Assembly: GCA_001802945.1 (NCBI GenBank)
Contig: MHAK01000022.1
Location: 1-55,894, forward strand
Length of the DNA stretch: 55,894 nt
Direction: 5' to 3'
From: Ignavibacteria bacterium RIFCSPLOWO2_12_FULL_56_21
GTDB taxonomy: Bacteria > Bacteroidota > Ignavibacteria > UBA10030
The stretch's first letter is position 1. Each line of letters starts with the position of its first letter. The notes below the pieces were generated by a model that was not told the origin of the DNA, searched no databases, and saw only the letters and a program-made list of their open reading frames with translations. Positions 43,059 to 52,856 of the stretch are shown in pieces. A program made the position numbers and the translations under genes.

Positions 43059-45401
43059 TCAGAGGAGTTGTGCAACTCCAAGCGTCACCCGAATTCCTTC
43101 GGGAGCGCGAAACCGGTAGGTAACATCCAGTCGGAAGAGTTGAAAAAGCCTGTTGATGCCGATGCCGGCTTCCGAATACACGCCGGAAACCGCCGGGGCG
43201 ATCGACATGCGTCTGCTTCTGAACGACGACGCGGCAACCGTCGCATAGGCGACAGTCTCAATTCCGCGCTCATAGAAGTACGGCAGACCTATCCATAGGA
43301 AGAATGCGCTCCGGAAATTATGTTCCGCGGAAAACTGCACGAATCGATCACCGGCAAATTCCTTTACCCGCGCTGCACGGAGCACGCCGAGAGGCGCATA
43401 GTCCGACGATTGAGTTTCGAGCGCGAACTGACGCTGCAACGGAAGCGATCCCGTGGAAGTCCCTGCAGACAACCGCATGGTCAGCTGCGCCGGGAACAGA
43501 TTACGCCGTAAGAACGTCGCGATGCGGACCTGTCCGCGGACGAGTACTCTGCTGAAATCGAATTCACCTCCCGTGGACCGCCGTGCGCTGTGTTCCATGT
43601 CGATCTGCAACTCGTTCTGGGGAATGAGGTTGAACATCACTGCCTCCGGACCCCACCGCACGGATAAACCGATCGGCTGCATGACACCTTCCTCAACGAG
43701 AGGCTGCGGACGATATTTCTCCCGGGCATAGAAAAGACTGTAGTTCGTGGTTTGGCGTGCGGAACGGTGAACCTCGCGGCCAAACGAAGCGCGTACCGAC
43801 ACTTCTCCCAAAGGCCTGGCCCCGATCGTAACACGACCCCCCTGCACACGGTAATAGTCGAAGTAATCATTCTTGCCGAGCAATGAGGTCAATGTGTTGG
43901 AGAAGGATGAGTGATATCCTTCATCCGAGATTGCACGAGCCTGAGAGAACCACTCCGCGCCCGTGGTCAACGAGTGATCGCTGTCCCACAGGTATTCAAC
44001 TCCTGCACTTCCCTTCCATCGGTGATCAGCAACGCCGTACCCCGCCGCCGTCCGCACAGTCCAGCGTCCAGCCAGTGAGTCGAAGGTGTTTTCTCCCCCT
44101 ACATACCAGCCTTCGACTCGATTGAAATGAATATCCGCATACTTCAACCATGAGAACCCGGGACCGTCGAGTCCTGCCAGCGGTCCGGAAGGCTTAAACT
44201 GCTTATCGAGGGTCTGCGTACTGTCCAGTTTCACGTAGGCTTCGTGTTCCTCGCGTGTCAGAGGGATGACCTCCCGCTCCGCCCAGAATGACGAGTCGTA
44301 TTTTGCCGAAGCCGAATCGGACCGAATCCTTCGTTGCTGAAAAAGGGAATCCGGTAATGCGACGTTGATCGCATAGTCATAGATGGACGAGACGTTTTCC
44401 AGACCGAACGGCGGGAATGTGAATCCCGCAAACGAAATGCGGACGATGGCCTTGATCCGGATATCGACCGGCATCCAGTAACGGCCGGAGACCAGCGCAA
44501 ACTGTTGGTCGTATGCGAGAGAGAAGTCCGGTACCAGTGGAATGACGAATGCCTCGTTCGGCCGAACGTGCACGCCGGCAAGCGCGAACTGTTCGTCCAC
44601 GACATTGATCGTCCCATAGAACAACGGCGCCAGGCGTGTTGTCGGATGGATGCTGATCCGAAACACCGTCCGTCCATCAGTCGACTGTGTGCCCACAAGC
44701 TTGAAGTTGTACATATCGAACGCACTCGGAGCCGTGAATCCGACAAAAGTATACCCGGCGAACCGGATGTCATCGTCATAGAAATTGACGATCCCTCCGA
44801 CAGCGGCGAGATTCCGCGCTTCGGGAACATTTTGCGTCTGCCTCTTCTGCCGTATCACCTCGCGAAGCGTGTCTCCTCGGCGCCAGTATCCGGTGGTAAA
44901 CGTCTCGGCGATGCTCGCAATGGCGGTATCCCTACGGATGGTCTGTCGTGTGAACGCTTCGAACCGGTATGTCTCCAATGCGTTCTGCCACTTCTTTTTC
45001 CGTTCGATCACTTGCCGCATGATAGCCATCGCTGGATCTTCCCCCGTAACGACCACTTCGGGGAACTGAATCGGTGAAGGCTGGAGGTTGACGTCGACGT
45101 GTGTGTTCATATTCGAACCGACCGTAACCGTGTCCGACACGTAGCCGATGAATGAAAACGCACAGCGATAGGCACCCGCCGGAAGCACAAGGCGATACGA
45201 GCCGTCAGCGTTGGCGATCGTCCCGCGGTCTGTTCCAACGACGCGGACCGTTGCCGCGGGAAGCGGGTCACGCGACACCGCATCACGTACGGAACCTGTG
45301 ACCGTGACGGTCTGGGACACCAGAAATGGGGGGAACAGCAACGACGCCGCGAGAAGGAGGAGACTGCGTCGCAGAATTAGGACGAAGATGAGTGAAGGCA
45401 C
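43059..45401 (-). CDS. DUF5686 / carboxypeptidase-regulatory-like outer-membrane protein
   Basis: 780 residues with a signal peptide (about residues 12-30). VTVTGSVRDAVSRDPLPAAT and DGSYRLVLPAGAYRCAFSFIGY (about 32-90) form a CarbopepD_reg-like domain, then FPEVVVTGEDPAMAIMRQVI and the DUF5686 region (YRFEAFTRQTIRRDTAI, TFVGFTAPSAFDMYNF, GRYWMPVDIRIKAIV). The C-terminal half has barrel-like strands to GIRVTLGVAQLL. DUF5686 proteins are Bacteroidota outer-membrane proteins of uncertain function. It lies 46 bases after the small coupled gene. The family call is firm; function is unknown. Confidence 0.9.
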   Translation of the reverse strand: MPSLIFVLILRRSLLLLAASLLFPPFLVSQTVTVTGSVRDAVSRDPLPAATVRVVGTDRGTIANADGSYRLVLPAGAYRCAFSFIGYVSDTVTVGSNMNTHVDVNLQPSPIQFPEVVVTGEDPAMAIMRQVIERKKKWQNALETYRFEAFTRQTIRRDTAIASIAETFTTGYWRRGDTLREVIRQKRQTQNVPEARNLAAVGGIVNFYDDDIRFAGYTFVGFTAPSAFDMYNFKLVGTQSTDGRTVFRISIHPTTRLAPLFYGTINVVDEQFALAGVHVRPNEAFVIPLVPDFSLAYDQQFALVSGRYWMPVDIRIKAIVRISFAGFTFPPFGLENVSSIYDYAINVALPDSLFQQRRIRSDSASAKYDSSFWAEREVIPLTREEHEAYVKLDSTQTLDKQFKPSGPLAGLDGPGFSWLKYADIHFNRVEGWYVGGENTFDSLAGRWTVRTAAGYGVADHRWKGSAGVEYLWDSDHSLTTGAEWFSQARAISDEGYHSSFSNTLTSLLGKNDYFDYYRVQGGRVTIGARPLGEVSVRASFGREVHRSARQTTNYSLFYAREKYRPQPLVEEGVMQPIGLSVRWGPEAVMFNLIPQNELQIDMEHSARRSTGGEFDFSRVLVRGQVRIATFLRRNLFPAQLTMRLSAGTSTGSLPLQRQFALETQSSDYAPLGVLRAARVKEFAGDRFVQFSAEHNFRSAFFLWIGLPYFYERGIETVAYATVAASSFRSRRMSIAPAVSGVYSEAGIGINRLFQLFRLDVTYRFRAPEGIRVTLGVAQLL

Positions 45402-45447
45402 GTATTCAAGGACGCAACGTGCGGGGGAAAGTTGCGAACCTGGCAGC

Positions 45448-45651
45448 TCAGCTCGCGGCCCGCACTTGTTCGAATCGGTGGATGACCTTCGCGGTGCCGG
45501 CGACCATCTGCATCACGATGGCGACGTCGCCGTTGAGGTCGATCAGTTTTTGTTTTGCCGCCGCAACGGCTGCCTCTTCGGATCCGTACATCTCCTGAAA
45601 GATGTTCTTCGGCACATCGAGGGTCTTGGTGATCAAGATGCGGTAGTTCAT
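45448..45651 (-). CDS. Small 67-residue protein coupled to the HdrD-like Fe-S protein
   Basis: 67 residues, soluble and mixed-charge: [20 protein letters not shown] starts it and [12 protein letters not shown] ends it. No Cys and no transmembrane segment are present. Its ATG overlaps the stop of the large Fe-S membrane gene (ATGA), strong evidence that it is a real, co-translated gene. An open frame continues upstream to 45813, but that part lies inside the Fe-S gene and is not coding. I do not recognise the family. Its coupling suggests that it is an accessory or regulatory partner of the Fe-S protein. Confidence 0.78.
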   Translation of the reverse strand: MNYRILITKTLDVPKNIFQEMYGSEEAAVAAAKQKLIDLNGDVAIVMQMVAGTAKVIHRFEQVRAAS

Positions 45652-47705
45652 GCTTCGGCCTTCGGTGGTTGTAATGGATCGTGCATTGGGTTCCCGGCAT
45701 GCGACGTGTGGACTGCGTCGCGAAGGATTTCCGCCACGTCGCGCACAACTACGCGCTCGGAAGCTTCTTTCGCCTTGACACCGTCGCTCATCATGGTCAT
45801 GCAGAACGGGCACGCCGTGGCGATGACCGCGGCTCCGGTTGCCAGGGCTTCTTCCGTTCGCTCAATATTCACGCGCTTTCCTTCATGTTCCTCCATCCAC
45901 ATTCTGCCTCCCCCGGCGCCGCAACAGAACCCGCGCGACTTCGAGCGCTCCATTTCCACGAGATCCGTGCCCGGAACAGCCTCAAGCACATTGCGGGGTT
46001 GATCGTACACATCGTTGTATCTTCCCAGATAGCAGGAATCGTGGAACGTTACTTTGGCCGCTTGCTCTTTTGAGATCTTCAGTCGTCCATCGTTGATCAA
46101 CTGCACGAGGAAATCGGTGTGATGCAGAACGCGGTACGTTCCTCCAAATTGCGGGTACTCGTTCCTTAAGCTGTTGAAGCAGTGCGGACAGCTTGTCACG
46201 ATTGTCGTAACGCCGTATCTGTTGAGCGTGGCAATATTCTCTTTCATCAGGGTCTGCGCAAGATATTCATTTCCGATCCGGCGCGCGGGATCTCCCGTGC
46301 ATTTCTCCTCCGTGCCGAGAATTGCGAACGTCACTCCAGCCTCGCGCATCAGTTCCGCAAATGCCCGGGATACGCTCTTGTACCTGGCGTCATACGACCC
46401 CGCACAACCGACCCAGAAAAGCACCTCCACGGTCGGTTTCTGAGCCATCGTCGGAATGTTCAGCCCTTCGGCCCACTCGGCCCGGCTCGACGCGGAAAAC
46501 GCCCATGGCGTGAAATTGTTCTCGAGATTCCGGAACACCGTCTGCACTTCGGGCGGAAACTGCGATTCCATGAGGACCAAATGCCGCCGCATCTCCACGA
46601 TCGCGTCGACATGTTCGATGTTCACGGGACATTCCTGCACGCACGCCATGCATGTCGTGCAGGCGAACAATTCTTCCGGTGTGATCAGGTCCGGCACGAG
46701 CGACCGATTCTTCAAAACCGGAAGAGCGGCACCGTCCTCGCGCGAGCCCACGACTGTGGGGCCCTTCTCCTCGACCCGGCGCCGGATATCCACGATGATC
46801 TTGCGCGGCGAGAGGCGCTTGCCGGTGGTATTCGCCGGACACACAGACGTGCATCGACCGCATTCCGTACACGTGTATCCGTCGAGCAACTGCTTCCACG
46901 TGAGGTCTTCAATGTCCGATGCCCCAAACTTCTCCACGCCTTCCGCTTCCAGGTCGATCGGCTTCAATGCCCCCCGGGGTTTCGTGGACGAAAAATAGAC
47001 ATTGGGAACCGATGTCAGGACGTGTAAGTGCTTCGAGTGAGGGAGGTAATTGAGAAAGGCAAGAACAAGCGTGATGTGCGTCCACCAAAAGACATCGTAC
47101 CAAACAGTCCGAACAGCCGGGTCCATGTCCAGGAATGCCGGCATCACGGCCTCCGCAACAAACCGGAGTGTCCCTTCGTCCGGTTGGTCGACAAGCCGCA
47201 CGGCATTCTGTCCGATCATGCTGACCATGATGACCAGGATTGCGCCGAGAATGAGCGCTGCATCCAGCTTGCCATGAGCGTCGACCTCCAATCGCTTCGG
47301 GCGCACAAGATACCGGCGCACGAAAGCCCATACGACGGCGAAGATGACGAGCGCAGAAAACAGGTCCTGCGAGAACGCGATGGCCGCAAAGAACGGCGTT
47401 GGAAACATTCGCGCGAAGACAAAATCGGGGATCGCTCCCTCGAGCATCGATTCGACAACTGCCGTCAAGAGCACAAGGAATCCCCAAAAGATGAGGGCGT
47501 GCATCAGTCCCGGTCCTGGATCGCGGAAGAGTTTTGACTGTCCGATCGCAACCCGCAAAGTCTTGAGCAGCCGTCCGGCGGGATCGTCGAACCGTTGGTC
47601 CGGCTTTCCGACAGACAAAAGCCGGATTAATCTGCGCAGACTGTACGCAAATGCGGCACACGAAACGGCGAGTACGATCCAGAATGCGATGATCTTCACG
47701 CTCAT
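45648..47705 (-). CDS. HdrD/GlpC-like membrane Fe-S protein, probable ETF-linked quinone oxidoreductase
   Basis: 685 residues. The N-terminal 220 residues are hydrophobic with several helices, resembling a nitrate-reductase gamma-type cytochrome b domain. Two 4Fe-4S motifs follow: [20 protein letters not shown] and [20 protein letters not shown] (about 275-365). Two CCG-type domains come next: [33 protein letters not shown] and then [29 protein letters not shown]. Family members move electrons between ETF-type flavoproteins or acyl-CoA oxidation and the quinone pool. No etfAB lies in the window. It follows phzF by 6 bases and is coupled to the 67-residue gene. Confidence 0.9.
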   Translation of the reverse strand: MSVKIIAFWIVLAVSCAAFAYSLRRLIRLLSVGKPDQRFDDPAGRLLKTLRVAIGQSKLFRDPGPGLMHALIFWGFLVLLTAVVESMLEGAIPDFVFARMFPTPFFAAIAFSQDLFSALVIFAVVWAFVRRYLVRPKRLEVDAHGKLDAALILGAILVIMVSMIGQNAVRLVDQPDEGTLRFVAEAVMPAFLDMDPAVRTVWYDVFWWTHITLVLAFLNYLPHSKHLHVLTSVPNVYFSSTKPRGALKPIDLEAEGVEKFGASDIEDLTWKQLLDGYTCTECGRCTSVCPANTTGKRLSPRKIIVDIRRRVEEKGPTVVGSREDGAALPVLKNRSLVPDLITPEELFACTTCMACVQECPVNIEHVDAIVEMRRHLVLMESQFPPEVQTVFRNLENNFTPWAFSASSRAEWAEGLNIPTMAQKPTVEVLFWVGCAGSYDARYKSVSRAFAELMREAGVTFAILGTEEKCTGDPARRIGNEYLAQTLMKENIATLNRYGVTTIVTSCPHCFNSLRNEYPQFGGTYRVLHHTDFLVQLINDGRLKISKEQAAKVTFHDSCYLGRYNDVYDQPRNVLEAVPGTDLVEMERSKSRGFCCGAGGGRMWMEEHEGKRVNIERTEEALATGAAVIATACPFCMTMMSDGVKAKEASERVVVRDVAEILRDAVHTSHAGNPMHDPLQPPKAEA

Positions 47706-47711
47706 GATCGA

Positions 47712-48635
47712 TCAGAAGGACAAGGTCGATTGCATGACTGTTACTGCTTCGCCGGCGATCCACAGCCGCTCAATGCGGTCGGGCGTTGTCTTCAGACGAA
47801 TGCGGACGCGTCCGGGGCGATTCAGCTCGTCTCCCTGCTCGCCGACGTATTCCGTTCTGCCGTCCGGAAGGTCTTTGCTTGCCGGAACAAATCCTGCACG
47901 CAATGCGAACATATGCAGATAAGCTCCAAGCGGACCGTTCGCCGACCCGGTCACGGGATCTTCATTGATGCCGACGCTCGGGGCAAAGAACCGTGAGTGA
48001 ACGGAAGACTCCGGTTCCAGGGTTTGCAGCGAAAAGAGAGAGACTCCCAGGACCTTTGAAGAGCGGCACGCTTTGCTGAGCGCTGAAAAATCGGGACGCA
48101 GACCCTGAATCTTCTCGAGCGACTTCAGGGGAACGTACAAGTACGATTCCGATACCACCGGCAAAACCGTGTCGAGATCCCAATCTCCCAAACCCAACGC
48201 ATGCATCATCGCTTCGGAGATCGAGGATGTCTGCGCAAAGTTTGGGACGGGAAGCTCAAATTCCACGGTACTGCTACTTTTCCGTTTTTCTACTGACACG
48301 CCCAGAATGCCGCTTTTTGTCTCGAGACGGAAGGCAAATGTGCCCTCTTCCCCCATTCCCAATTCACCCTCTTCCGCAAGTGCATGGAAAGTCGCTATCG
48401 TCGCGTGACCGCACAACGGGACTTCTTCCGCGGGCGTGAACCACCGGATCCGGACATCTGCCTCCTTGACGCTTGGTTTCAGGACAAATGCGGTTTCAGA
48501 AACGTTCTTTTCCCGCGCAATGAGCTGCATGTGTTCGTCGGAGAGACCATCGGCGTTGAGCAGCACTCCAGCGTAATTCCCCGTAAACGGCGTCCGTGTA
48601 AAGGCATCGACATGCTGTAGTCTGTACGAAGGCAT
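47712..48635 (-). CDS. PhzF family isomerase
   Basis: 307 residues. PhzF folds are diaminopimelate-epimerase-like and have acid/base roles. LQHVDAFTRTPFTGNYAGVL at the N-terminus, REKNVSETAFVL with the catalytic Glu near 47, and EDPVTGSANGPLGAYLHMFA near 240 are family signatures. The product is not known to be phenazine, since no phz operon is present. It is the gene before the HdrD-like one, with a 6-base gap, and so belongs to the same operon. Substrate unknown. Confidence 0.93.
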   Translation of the reverse strand: MPSYRLQHVDAFTRTPFTGNYAGVLLNADGLSDEHMQLIAREKNVSETAFVLKPSVKEADVRIRWFTPAEEVPLCGHATIATFHALAEEGELGMGEEGTFAFRLETKSGILGVSVEKRKSSSTVEFELPVPNFAQTSSISEAMMHALGLGDWDLDTVLPVVSESYLYVPLKSLEKIQGLRPDFSALSKACRSSKVLGVSLFSLQTLEPESSVHSRFFAPSVGINEDPVTGSANGPLGAYLHMFALRAGFVPASKDLPDGRTEYVGEQGDELNRPGRVRIRLKTTPDRIERLWIAGEAVTVMQSTLSF

Positions 48636-48656
48636 GGATTATCTCAGTTGGTAACG

Positions 48657-49514
48657 TTACTGCGTTCGCGAAAGCGGCATTGCATTCAGCGTGCGGTCCT
48701 GTGTGATGAAATACAGGATACCGGAATGCGCAAAAAAAGTGTCGGGAAGCGGCGCCTTTGCGTCGTCGTGCACGAGCGCTTCAAACTCCACGCTACGGTC
48801 TTTCGAGTACACGACCAGATGCTGGTGAAAGCGGGGCGCATCGCCGCGAAATGGGGCCGTGACATACCAGCCAACAACGGAGCGGTCCCCTACCTGAAGC
48901 ATTTCCACGTCCCCCACCGCCCCTTTCGGATGCATGGGCAATTCTGCCCCCACGTCCACATGCTCCGCCGGACCAATCGGGTGCGGGTGTTCAACCGCTC
49001 CTTCTACAACTTCGGATACAGCAAGCGAGCGTAACGGAAGGATCGTATCGTCCCCCTTTGGGAACTCTTCCACCACCTCCCCGCTCATCACATCGAGTGC
49101 GATGAACGTTCGTGAGTCGCTTCCCGCACGAACCGCATACAGCCGATCCTTATACGCAAAGGAATACGTCGCATCTCTTCGTCCCCACAACACCCTCCCC
49201 GTTTCGATGTCGACGGCCCGAATACCAAGATGGTCGGGCATATCGGGCGTCGCGAATTCATGGATCAGGACGACCGCGCCGTGCACCGCCTCGATACCCA
49301 CCCACCACTGTTCTTCGAAGACGAGATTGGACCACAACACTTTGCCCGACCGCCCGTCAACGCAGAAAAAGCGGACCGTCTTGCGTTCGGTGTCGCGATC
49401 CTCGCCCACGATGTGCCCGTCGCCGGAGACCAGGAGTCTCCAAATGACTCCCCCGGGTGTGTACGACCATGCGGGAGAAAGTCGGTGTCGGCGCAAGAAA
49501 GATGGCAGCCTCAT
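48657..49514 (-). CDS. DUF4905-like PQQ-repeat protein
   Basis: 285 residues. The sequence has PQQ/quinoprotein-like strand repeats such as VDGRSGKVLWSNLVF, VDIETGRVLWGRRDAT and IALDVMSGEVVEEFPKG. The overall text fits Bacteroidota DUF4905. No signal peptide is visible at MRLPSFLRRHRLSPAWSYTP, so it may be cytoplasmic. It lies 21 bases after phzF in the reverse direction and may be in its operon. Function unknown. Confidence 0.8.
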   Translation of the reverse strand: MRLPSFLRRHRLSPAWSYTPGGVIWRLLVSGDGHIVGEDRDTERKTVRFFCVDGRSGKVLWSNLVFEEQWWVGIEAVHGAVVLIHEFATPDMPDHLGIRAVDIETGRVLWGRRDATYSFAYKDRLYAVRAGSDSRTFIALDVMSGEVVEEFPKGDDTILPLRSLAVSEVVEGAVEHPHPIGPAEHVDVGAELPMHPKGAVGDVEMLQVGDRSVVGWYVTAPFRGDAPRFHQHLVVYSKDRSVEFEALVHDDAKAPLPDTFFAHSGILYFITQDRTLNAMPLSRTQ

Positions 49515-49584
49515 ACGTCGTGAAGTTCGGCGGGCAACCTACGGTTTTTTCGCAGGAGATTCAACAAATCCCGCAGCGTGGCAT

Positions 49585-50553
49585 TCAATTGTTGAGGAAG
49601 GAAGGAAGATCGACGCCGATCGAATCGAGCGTGAACGATCCGAAGACTCCAACTCCTCCGAGCACGTTCGAATAATCGGGTCGATCGGTACGGATAGTGT
49701 ACGGATCGAGAAAACCGTTGACGATGAAGTAATAATTGTAGAGCGGTTCATCGATAAGATTGACATACAACTTCACTTGTTTGAAGTGCACATTGGTGAT
49801 TCCGTATGTGCCGGTGATCGAACGAATCACATATTGATACGAGGTCCCTCTGAACGCGTACATCGCCGACGTTGTGTTCGACGGCGTCCCAAATTGCTCG
49901 ATCGGCGTGAGCCGTGGATATTCGAAGGAAGCCGATTGGTCAACGGTTTCCACGTCGAAGGGAACCTCCATACGCTCCTCGCGCGGCGACGGCGTTTGAA
50001 CCTCATATTCAACGAACAGCCGGGGGAGAAAACCTTTCGCCTCCGGTGGCGGCCGCACGATGACAATGACATCCTGAGTATCGAAAAGCCGCGGTGTCGA
50101 AAGCGCAAATGCGTTCAGGATGCTCACGGTGGGGTTGCCGGGAACCGTCGTCGCAGCTGTGGCCGTGGGATAACCGGGAACCGTTGCCCGAAGCGTGTAC
50201 GGCCGGCCACGCACAATCGAGATCGGAGTCCCGTAGAAGATACGCATGGAACTTCCGTAGCGGCTTGAATCCGGATGCGCCACCGTTGAGTCATTCAGCA
50301 CCACCGTCCCCGAATCATACGTCAACGTTACCACTGCACCCGTGAGCGACGGTTCCGAGGTGTGTTCGAAAGGATTGAACGACGGCGGGTCGTAAGCTGC
50401 ATGGAGCCTCACAAAAACCGAATCTGCGTCCGGCGTAAGCACGCTGTACACGACTAATGCCTGCTGGAATTTTCCTTTGGGCTGGAAGTCTTCCTCACAC
50501 CCGAGCGCAAGCATCGCGAGCACGGCCGGTATGAACGCACGTCGTCCCATCAA
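49585..50553 (-). CDS. DUF4249 family lipoprotein
   Basis: 322 residues. MMGRRAFIPAVLAMLALGC gives a lipobox with Cys19. The start QALVVYSVLTPDADSVFVRL matches the DUF4249 domain, which is typically the lipoprotein partner of a TonB receptor. Its ATG overlaps the receptor's stop (ATGA), so the pair is translated together. The barrel-facing part and the C-terminus (VFGSFTLDSIGVDLPSF) are typical of this class. Likely works with the receptor in uptake of an unknown ligand. Confidence 0.87.
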   Translation of the reverse strand: MMGRRAFIPAVLAMLALGCEEDFQPKGKFQQALVVYSVLTPDADSVFVRLHAAYDPPSFNPFEHTSEPSLTGAVVTLTYDSGTVVLNDSTVAHPDSSRYGSSMRIFYGTPISIVRGRPYTLRATVPGYPTATAATTVPGNPTVSILNAFALSTPRLFDTQDVIVIVRPPPEAKGFLPRLFVEYEVQTPSPREERMEVPFDVETVDQSASFEYPRLTPIEQFGTPSNTTSAMYAFRGTSYQYVIRSITGTYGITNVHFKQVKLYVNLIDEPLYNYYFIVNGFLDPYTIRTDRPDYSNVLGGVGVFGSFTLDSIGVDLPSFLNN

Positions 50554-52847
50554 TATTCGACCGTCAGATTGAATGAAGGAAAGAACGGCAGCTGGTGGAC
50601 CAACTCACCCGTCATTCGGTCAAAATAGAAGATGTTCCTCCGGTCGTAGACGTTCACAATGTGGAGACCCGCGTTCCCCCTGATGCCGCCCAGGTCAAAC
50701 CGGTATGTCAGGGACATATCCAGCCGGTGATACGACGGCAATCGTGCTGCATTCTTGTCTCCCAACCGAACGAACGGTGTACCGTTCTCATCGATGAGAG
50801 GATCGGAAACGGGGTCGTCCAGGCTCAGGCGATCATAGTAACCGATCGATTGTGTGTAGGGAAATCCGCTACCGAATTCCCAGCGGAAGGTCGCATCCAC
50901 TTTTTCGGCCACATGGAAAACGCTCAGAAGATTGACGGAATGTCGGCGGTCGAACCGCGGCGGATATGTCAGCGATCCGTTGGTCACGGTCGTCCAACCC
51001 AGCGTATACGTCCCGTAGAGGTCGCACCATGGGATTCCGTAGCGCAGCAGGAACTCGAAACCCGAAGCCTGTCCGGTTCCCCGAATGTAATCAGGGTCGT
51101 TCGGTTCTATCTTGTCCCGGTTGTAAGCGACCAGGGAGCTGTAATATTTGTAGTATGACTGGATGCTGACCGAAAGTTGAGGCAGGATGTTCCCTTCCAC
51201 TCCCGCGACATAGTGATCCGCCCTTTCGGCGCCGATCTCCTCCGGTACGCTGATCCATGCATCAAAAACGGCGATCACATCGTCTTCATTGTTGACTGTC
51301 ACCACGTGTTGGCTAAATCGTCCGTAGGAGAGTTTCGCGCGCCACGTAGGGGTGAACAGATAGCTCGCGTTCAGACGGGGTTCCAGCACTTCCAGGCCCG
51401 CCGAGCGCTGAAACACCGACCCGACATCAATGTGAAGACCGCCGTCGATCTGCAGCGATCCAACCGTCGCCTGATAACGGACCCACGTCCAGAAATCGAC
51501 ATATGACGTCGCCAACGTTATCGGCGTTCCGACGTTGTTGATAAGGCTGTATGACAGATTCGGGAATGTGAACTCAAATCCGAAGAAGAACAGATCCTTT
51601 GAGTCAAGGTATTGCGTCGCATTGGCCCGGATGCCCGTCTCGCGAATGCTCGTGGAAGCGGGAGTGGCTGACGATTGCTTGGGATCCCTGAAGGCCTCAA
51701 AAGAATTCTCGAACGCCACAACGTCCACGAAAAGCCGTTCTTCAACCAGACCGCCGCCGGTAAACCCAATCGCGTGGTTCTTCCACGTGTAATCGGGGCT
51801 TTGCAGCGATCTCGTCTTGAGTCTGTCGCCGCTGAAGAATCCAGTGAAGCCGTACCGGGAATGGTCCTCCATGTCCTCTCCCGTGACCTTCAGAAAAGCA
51901 TCATAGAACGAGAGCGGCGTGTTCTTGCGAAGGACGCGGTCGAGCGTTTGCGTAAAAGTCGACGTCCGTCCGCTGACCAAAAACCGCAGATCGTTGGACA
52001 CGGGCCCTTCCAATTGAAGCTTGGACGACACAAGGTTGATGTCTGCCCGGCCGCCAAATTCTTTGCGGTTCCCGTCTCGCGTGATCATATTGACGACGGA
52101 AGACAATCTTCCTCCATAGCCCGGCGGAAATGCTCCTGTGTACACTTCCGTTGTTTTGATCACGTCGGCGTCGAACGAGCTGAAAATGCCGAACGCATGG
52201 AACGGATTGTAGACTTTCATTCCGTCGAGGAGAATGAGATTCTGGTCCCCGGCACCGCCTCTCACGTAAAAATGCGTGTTCACATCGCTCGTTGAGACGA
52301 TCCCCGGAAGGACCTGAATGGCTCGGAAGACGTCCGGTTGCAGTGCAATGGGGATGACCTTGATATCCTTGACATCGAGCACATGCACACTTGTGTTGAT
52401 CTCCGAGAGTTCACGGCGCGAACGCTCGGTGACGACGACCTCGGAAAATTCGACCGGCTGGGGAACAAGCTCGAAATTCAACACGGACGCCTCACCCTCG
52501 CGGACGATCACCCTCTTCGTGGTTCTGTGATACCCGACGGACCCTGCGGTGACATCGTAGGCGCCCGACGGAACGCCCGTAAATAGATAGAAACCGTTGA
52601 TGTTTGTCGCGCCGCCGCGATTGAGCTCCGAGACCGTGACGGTGGCAAAGGGGATCCGGTCACCGCTGGCACTGTCGACGACAATGCCGCGCAGGTCCGA
52701 GGTTTGGGCAGTGAGCGGTGCGGCGGGAAGAATGACAAGAAGAGTGAGAGGAAACACCCTCACGACAGTATCAAGAGCAGTTTCATCCAGAAATGTAGAC
52801 GTATTTGCAACAAGTTCAAAGAAGAGGCTCGCACAGAACCGCGGCAT
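50550..52847 (-). CDS. TonB-dependent receptor
   Basis: 765 residues. A signal peptide (about residues 29-47, FPLTLLVILPAAPLTAQ) precedes a carboxypeptidase-regulatory domain (LRGIVVDSASGDRIPFATVT, about 52-130). The plug domain contains HFYVRGGAGDQNLILLDGMK and YPGYGGRLSSVVNM-like text, and the barrel runs to SFNLTVEY with the terminal aromatic. The start at 52847 has a moderate AAGG upstream; an internal GTG at 52763 would shorten the n-region and is possible. It is followed by a DUF4249 lipoprotein with ATGA overlap, a receptor-lipoprotein unit. Ligand unknown. Confidence 0.94.
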   Translation of the reverse strand: MPRFCASLFFELVANTSTFLDETALDTVVRVFPLTLLVILPAAPLTAQTSDLRGIVVDSASGDRIPFATVTVSELNRGGATNINGFYLFTGVPSGAYDVTAGSVGYHRTTKRVIVREGEASVLNFELVPQPVEFSEVVVTERSRRELSEINTSVHVLDVKDIKVIPIALQPDVFRAIQVLPGIVSTSDVNTHFYVRGGAGDQNLILLDGMKVYNPFHAFGIFSSFDADVIKTTEVYTGAFPPGYGGRLSSVVNMITRDGNRKEFGGRADINLVSSKLQLEGPVSNDLRFLVSGRTSTFTQTLDRVLRKNTPLSFYDAFLKVTGEDMEDHSRYGFTGFFSGDRLKTRSLQSPDYTWKNHAIGFTGGGLVEERLFVDVVAFENSFEAFRDPKQSSATPASTSIRETGIRANATQYLDSKDLFFFGFEFTFPNLSYSLINNVGTPITLATSYVDFWTWVRYQATVGSLQIDGGLHIDVGSVFQRSAGLEVLEPRLNASYLFTPTWRAKLSYGRFSQHVVTVNNEDDVIAVFDAWISVPEEIGAERADHYVAGVEGNILPQLSVSIQSYYKYYSSLVAYNRDKIEPNDPDYIRGTGQASGFEFLLRYGIPWCDLYGTYTLGWTTVTNGSLTYPPRFDRRHSVNLLSVFHVAEKVDATFRWEFGSGFPYTQSIGYYDRLSLDDPVSDPLIDENGTPFVRLGDKNAARLPSYHRLDMSLTYRFDLGGIRGNAGLHIVNVYDRRNIFYFDRMTGELVHQLPFFPSFNLTVEY

Positions 52848-52856
52848 GGGAAACCT

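Noticed and set aside
45652-45813. Upstream extension of the 67-residue gene
   Set aside because: This part lies wholly inside the HdrD-like gene in another frame. The ATG at 45651, overlapping that gene's stop, is a much better start.
48934-50268. 444-codon plus-strand open frame
   Set aside because: It is antisense to the DUF4905 and DUF4249 genes. It is Arg- and Ser-rich with no domain.
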